Shown here in pieces: positions 5,761 to 7,398 of a stretch of DNA of 7,398 bases; the stretch's first letter is position 1, and each line of letters starts with the position of its first letter. The translations under genes were made by a program, and so were the position numbers. The DNA lies in contig BQMV01000051.1 of NCBI GenBank assembly GCA_022181005.1, positions 1 through 7,398 on the forward strand, in the 5' to 3' direction. The notes below the pieces were generated by a model. It had not been told where the DNA came from. It worked only from the letters and a program-made list of their open reading frames with translations, and made no database searches. Source of the DNA: Anaerolineaceae bacterium (GTDB taxonomy: Bacteria > Chloroflexota > Anaerolineae > Anaerolineales > Villigracilaceae).

Positions 5761-6707
5761 TAGCCGTTGTGGCAATCGGCGGTAACGCCCTCATCAAAGA
5801 CGACAAACGTGTTACGGTTGAAGATCAGCAGGTTGCGTTGCGCGAAACAGCCGTCCACCTCGTGGATATGATCGAGGCGGGCTGGGACCTCGCCATCGGT
5901 CACGGCAATGGACCGCAAGTCGGCTTCATCCTGCGCCGTTCGGAGATTGCCGCGAAGGTCGAGGGGATGCACGAAGTCCCGCTCGATGTCTGCGGCGCGG
6001 ATTCGCAGGGCGCGATCGGATATGAATTGCAACAAGCGTTGCGCAACGAATTTTTCAAACGCGGCGTGAACAAGAAAGCCTGTACGGTCGTCACGCAGGT
6101 GTTGGTGGATAAAGAAGATGCCGCGTTCAAAAAGCCGACCAAGCCGATTGGAAGTTTCATGGATGAAGCCGAGGCGAAGCGACGCGAAAAGGAGATGGGC
6201 TGGTCTGTTGTGGAAGATGCAGGCAGAGGCTGGAGACGAGTCGTCGCGTCTCCCATGCCGAAAGAGATCGTCGAGTTGGACGCGGTGCGCGCGCTTCTTT
6301 CCGCCGGGCAGGTTGTCATCACCGTAGGCGGCGGGGGCATCCCCGTGATCGATCGCGGCGACGGCGAACTTGTCGGCACTGCCGCGGTGATTGACAAAGA
6401 TTTTGCATCGTCACTGCTCGCGAGTTCGATCAACGCCGAAATTTTCATCGTCGCAACGGCGGTTGAAAAAGTGGCGATCAACTTCGGCAAGCCCGACCAG
6501 CGTTGGCTTGACAAGATGACGCTCGCCGAAGCAAAGGCGTATCTCAATGAGGGAAAACATTTTGCCAAAGGCTCGATGGCGCCAAAAATTCAAGCCGCGA
6601 TCATGTACCTCGAAAACGGCGGCGGAGCGGCAATCATCACCAACCCTGAAAATATCGGACGCGCGCTCAAAGGCGAGATTGGCACATGGATCGTTCGGCA
6701 GTTTTAG
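5751..6707 (+). CDS. arcC: carbamate kinase (EC 2.7.2.2)
   Basis: The enzyme transfers phosphate from carbamoyl phosphate to ADP, giving ATP, CO2 and ammonia in catabolism. The 318-residue product has normal family length and the amino-acid-kinase fold motifs: AIGGNAL (8-14), GHGNGPQVG (50-58), VCGADSQGAIGY (80-91), TVGGGGIPVI (191-200), GTAAVIDKDFAS (209-220) and GSMAPKIQAAI (274-284). The start has AGGAG at 5741-5745 with a five-base spacer, both inside the octamer array, and codons 1-3 (ATG ACT AAA) are also repeat sequence. Following ygeW, it corresponds in role to YqeA of the E. coli purine cluster, recovering ATP from carbamoyl phosphate. The arginine deiminase pathway is the other common context, but no arcA or ornithine carbamoyltransferase of that kind is seen. 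Confidence 0.95.
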   Translation: MTKLAVVAIGGNALIKDDKRVTVEDQQVALRETAVHLVDMIEAGWDLAIGHGNGPQVGFILRRSEIAAKVEGMHEVPLDVCGADSQGAIGYELQQALRNEFFKRGVNKKACTVVTQVLVDKEDAAFKKPTKPIGSFMDEAEAKRREKEMGWSVVEDAGRGWRRVVASPMPKEIVELDAVRALLSAGQVVITVGGGGIPVIDRGDGELVGTAAVIDKDFASSLLASSINAEIFIVATAVEKVAINFGKPDQRWLDKMTLAEAKAYLNEGKHFAKGSMAPKIQAAIMYLENGGGAAIITNPENIGRALKGEIGTWIVRQF

Positions 6708-6765
6708 GCGACTGATAATAAATCCATAATTTAACTTTTGTATAGGAAATAATATTAACCGCTAG

Positions 6766-6803
6766 AAAATCCCGCTCGGCGTAAAAAGTCGGCGGGTTTT
6801 TTT
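6766..6803 (+). terminator. rho-independent terminator after carbamate kinase
   Basis: A stem pairs CCCGC (6771-6775) with GCGGG, extended inside by CG/CG after a one-base bulge and outside by AAAA/TTTT. The loop is A-rich (GTAAAAAGT region), followed by a run of seven T (6797-6803). The flanking A and T runs could let it act on both strands. It closes the purine operon, 59 bases after the arcC stop. Confidence 0.85.
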
Positions 6804-6830
6804 ATTCCCATTTAATCTAGGAGGATTATT

Positions 6831-6881
6831 ATGAATTTAAGATTTCCCATTGCCACGGTTTTAATCGCATACTTTTTATAA
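6831..6881 (+). CDS. 16-codon hydrophobic ORF before clc (possible leader peptide)
   Basis: ATG at 6831 has a perfect AGGAGG (6819-6824) six bases upstream, the strongest ribosome binding site in the window. The frame encodes MNLRFPIATVLIAYFL and stops at TAA 6879-6881. The stop overlaps the AAAGGA that serves the ClC gene 10 bases later, so coupling is plausible. The peptide would form one short membrane-inserting helix. It matches no family I know and may be a leader peptide, a small membrane protein or a remnant of a duplicated start region. Confidence 0.4.
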   Translation: MNLRFPIATVLIAYFL

Positions 6882-6891
6882 AGGATTATTA

Positions 6892-7317
6892 ATGGATGCA
6901 GCGAAAATAAAGAACGAAGCGCGCCTTGCCGATTTTACAACTGACAAACGCGTATTGGTGTTAAGCGGAATGGCGGTCATTATCGGCGCCGCCGGCTCAT
7001 TGGTCGCATACGCGCTCGTGTGGTTGATCAACCTGTTTACTAACCTTGCCTATTACCAGCGGTTGTCGGCGCAGCCCGCTTCTCCTGAGGGGAATCACAT
7101 GGGAATTTGGGCGGTTCTCGTTCCAGTCGTCGGCGGACTTATCATTGGGCTGATGGCGCGCTACGGGTCTGAGAAGATCCGCGGACACGGCATCCCGGAG
7201 GCGTTAGAGGCGATTTTGATCGGCGGCAGCCGTATGGAACCGAAAGTTGCTGTGTTAAAGCCGATCTCATCCGCTATCTCAATCGGTACGGGCGGTCCGT
7301 TTGGCGCGGAGGGACCG
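6892..7317 (+). CDS. ClC-type chloride channel/antiporter, N-terminal 142 residues (truncated by contig end)
   Basis: ClC proteins are dimeric membrane anion channels or H+/Cl- exchangers. Visible here are a cytoplasmic N-terminus, a first long hydrophobic helix (about 21-50), a second (about 71-90), the first anion-pore motif GHGIPE (98-103, the GSGIP position, with His for Ser) and KPISSAISIGTGG followed by PFGAEGP (136-142). The glutamate at 140 is the expected gating/coupling glutamate of the GxEGP motif. The start ATG has AAGGA at 6881-6885. The gene lies after a terminator and is probably not part of the purine operon. The remaining two thirds or more are missing; the open frame from 7318 onwards is adapter, not protein. 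Confidence 0.88.
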
Positions 7318-7398
7318 AGATCGGAAGAGCACACGTCTGAACTCCAGTCACGTGGCCTTATCTCGTATGCCGTCGTCTGCTTGAAAAAAAAAAAACAA
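7318..7398. other. Illumina TruSeq index adapter plus poly-A read-through (artefact)
   Basis: AGATCGGAAGAGCACACGTC begins the 34-base TruSeq index adapter (7318-7351, exact). The barcode GTGGCCTT (7352-7359, TruSeq index 20) follows, then the ATCTCGTATGCCGTC...TGCTTG P7 segment (7360-7383) with one mismatch at 7375. The tail is poly-A with one C. It translates to the well-known contaminant peptide beginning RSEEHTSELQS. Confidence 0.98.

Noticed and set aside
6708..6810. Fluoride riboswitch upstream of the ClC gene
   Set aside because: ClC genes can carry this riboswitch, but I cannot find its conserved GATGG and AACCGCC/TGATG elements in order; the hairpin fits a simple terminator.
7384..7398. 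Genomic poly-A tract or poly-A tail
   Set aside because: It follows the P7 adapter directly and is normal read-through past the end of a library molecule.

Overview
This is a short assembled bacterial contig, about 7.2 kb of real DNA (99-7317) with Illumina TruSeq adapter left on both ends (1-98 and 7318-7398). Gene content, codon use (GCG/CGC-rich, roughly 50-55% GC in the metabolic genes) and small tandem repeats between genes suggest an uncultured anaerobic bacterium. A Chloroflexota/Anaerolineae-type organism is my best guess, but nothing in the window proves the taxon.

Layout, all genes on the + strand: a short leader with a perfect palindrome (99-291); adenine deaminase (292-2079); a GntR/HutC-type regulator overlapping it by one base (2079-2798); a YgeY-type M20 metallohydrolase (2851-4050); an array of 8-bp repeats (4048-4167); a small four-helix-bundle protein (4198-4566); a second array of nearly the same octamer in the opposite orientation (4561-4615); a YgeW-type knotted carbamoyltransferase (4617-5597); a second opposed pair of octamer arrays with no gene between them (5595-5760); carbamate kinase (5751-6707); a rho-independent terminator (6766-6803); a 16-codon ORF with a strong ribosome binding site (6831-6881); and the first 142 codons of a ClC-type anion channel/transporter, cut off by the adapter.

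The metabolic genes form a coherent set. Ade converts adenine to hypoxanthine and ammonia. YgeY, YgeW and a carbamate kinase (YqeA in E. coli) belong to the selenium/molybdenum-hydroxylase-linked anaerobic purine catabolism cluster of E. coli and gut anaerobes. The likely logic is purine ring opening, release of a carbamoyl group as carbamoyl phosphate, and ATP recovery by carbamate kinase, with the GntR protein as local regulator. The molybdenum hydroxylase, YgfK, SsnA, hydantoinase and YgeX genes of the full pathway are not in the window.

The most unusual feature is the octamer system. Arrays of TAGTCTGC-like units start exactly at the TAG stop codons of ygeY and ygeW. Inverted GACTAGAA-like arrays end at the starts of ygeW and arcC and supply their Shine-Dalgarno sequences. 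One pair of opposed arrays encloses the four-helix-bundle gene and the other encloses only about 24 bases. This looks like a full and an empty (or miniature) version of the same element. A separate 7-bp repeat family with the same direct/inverted arrangement lies inside the ade coding sequence.
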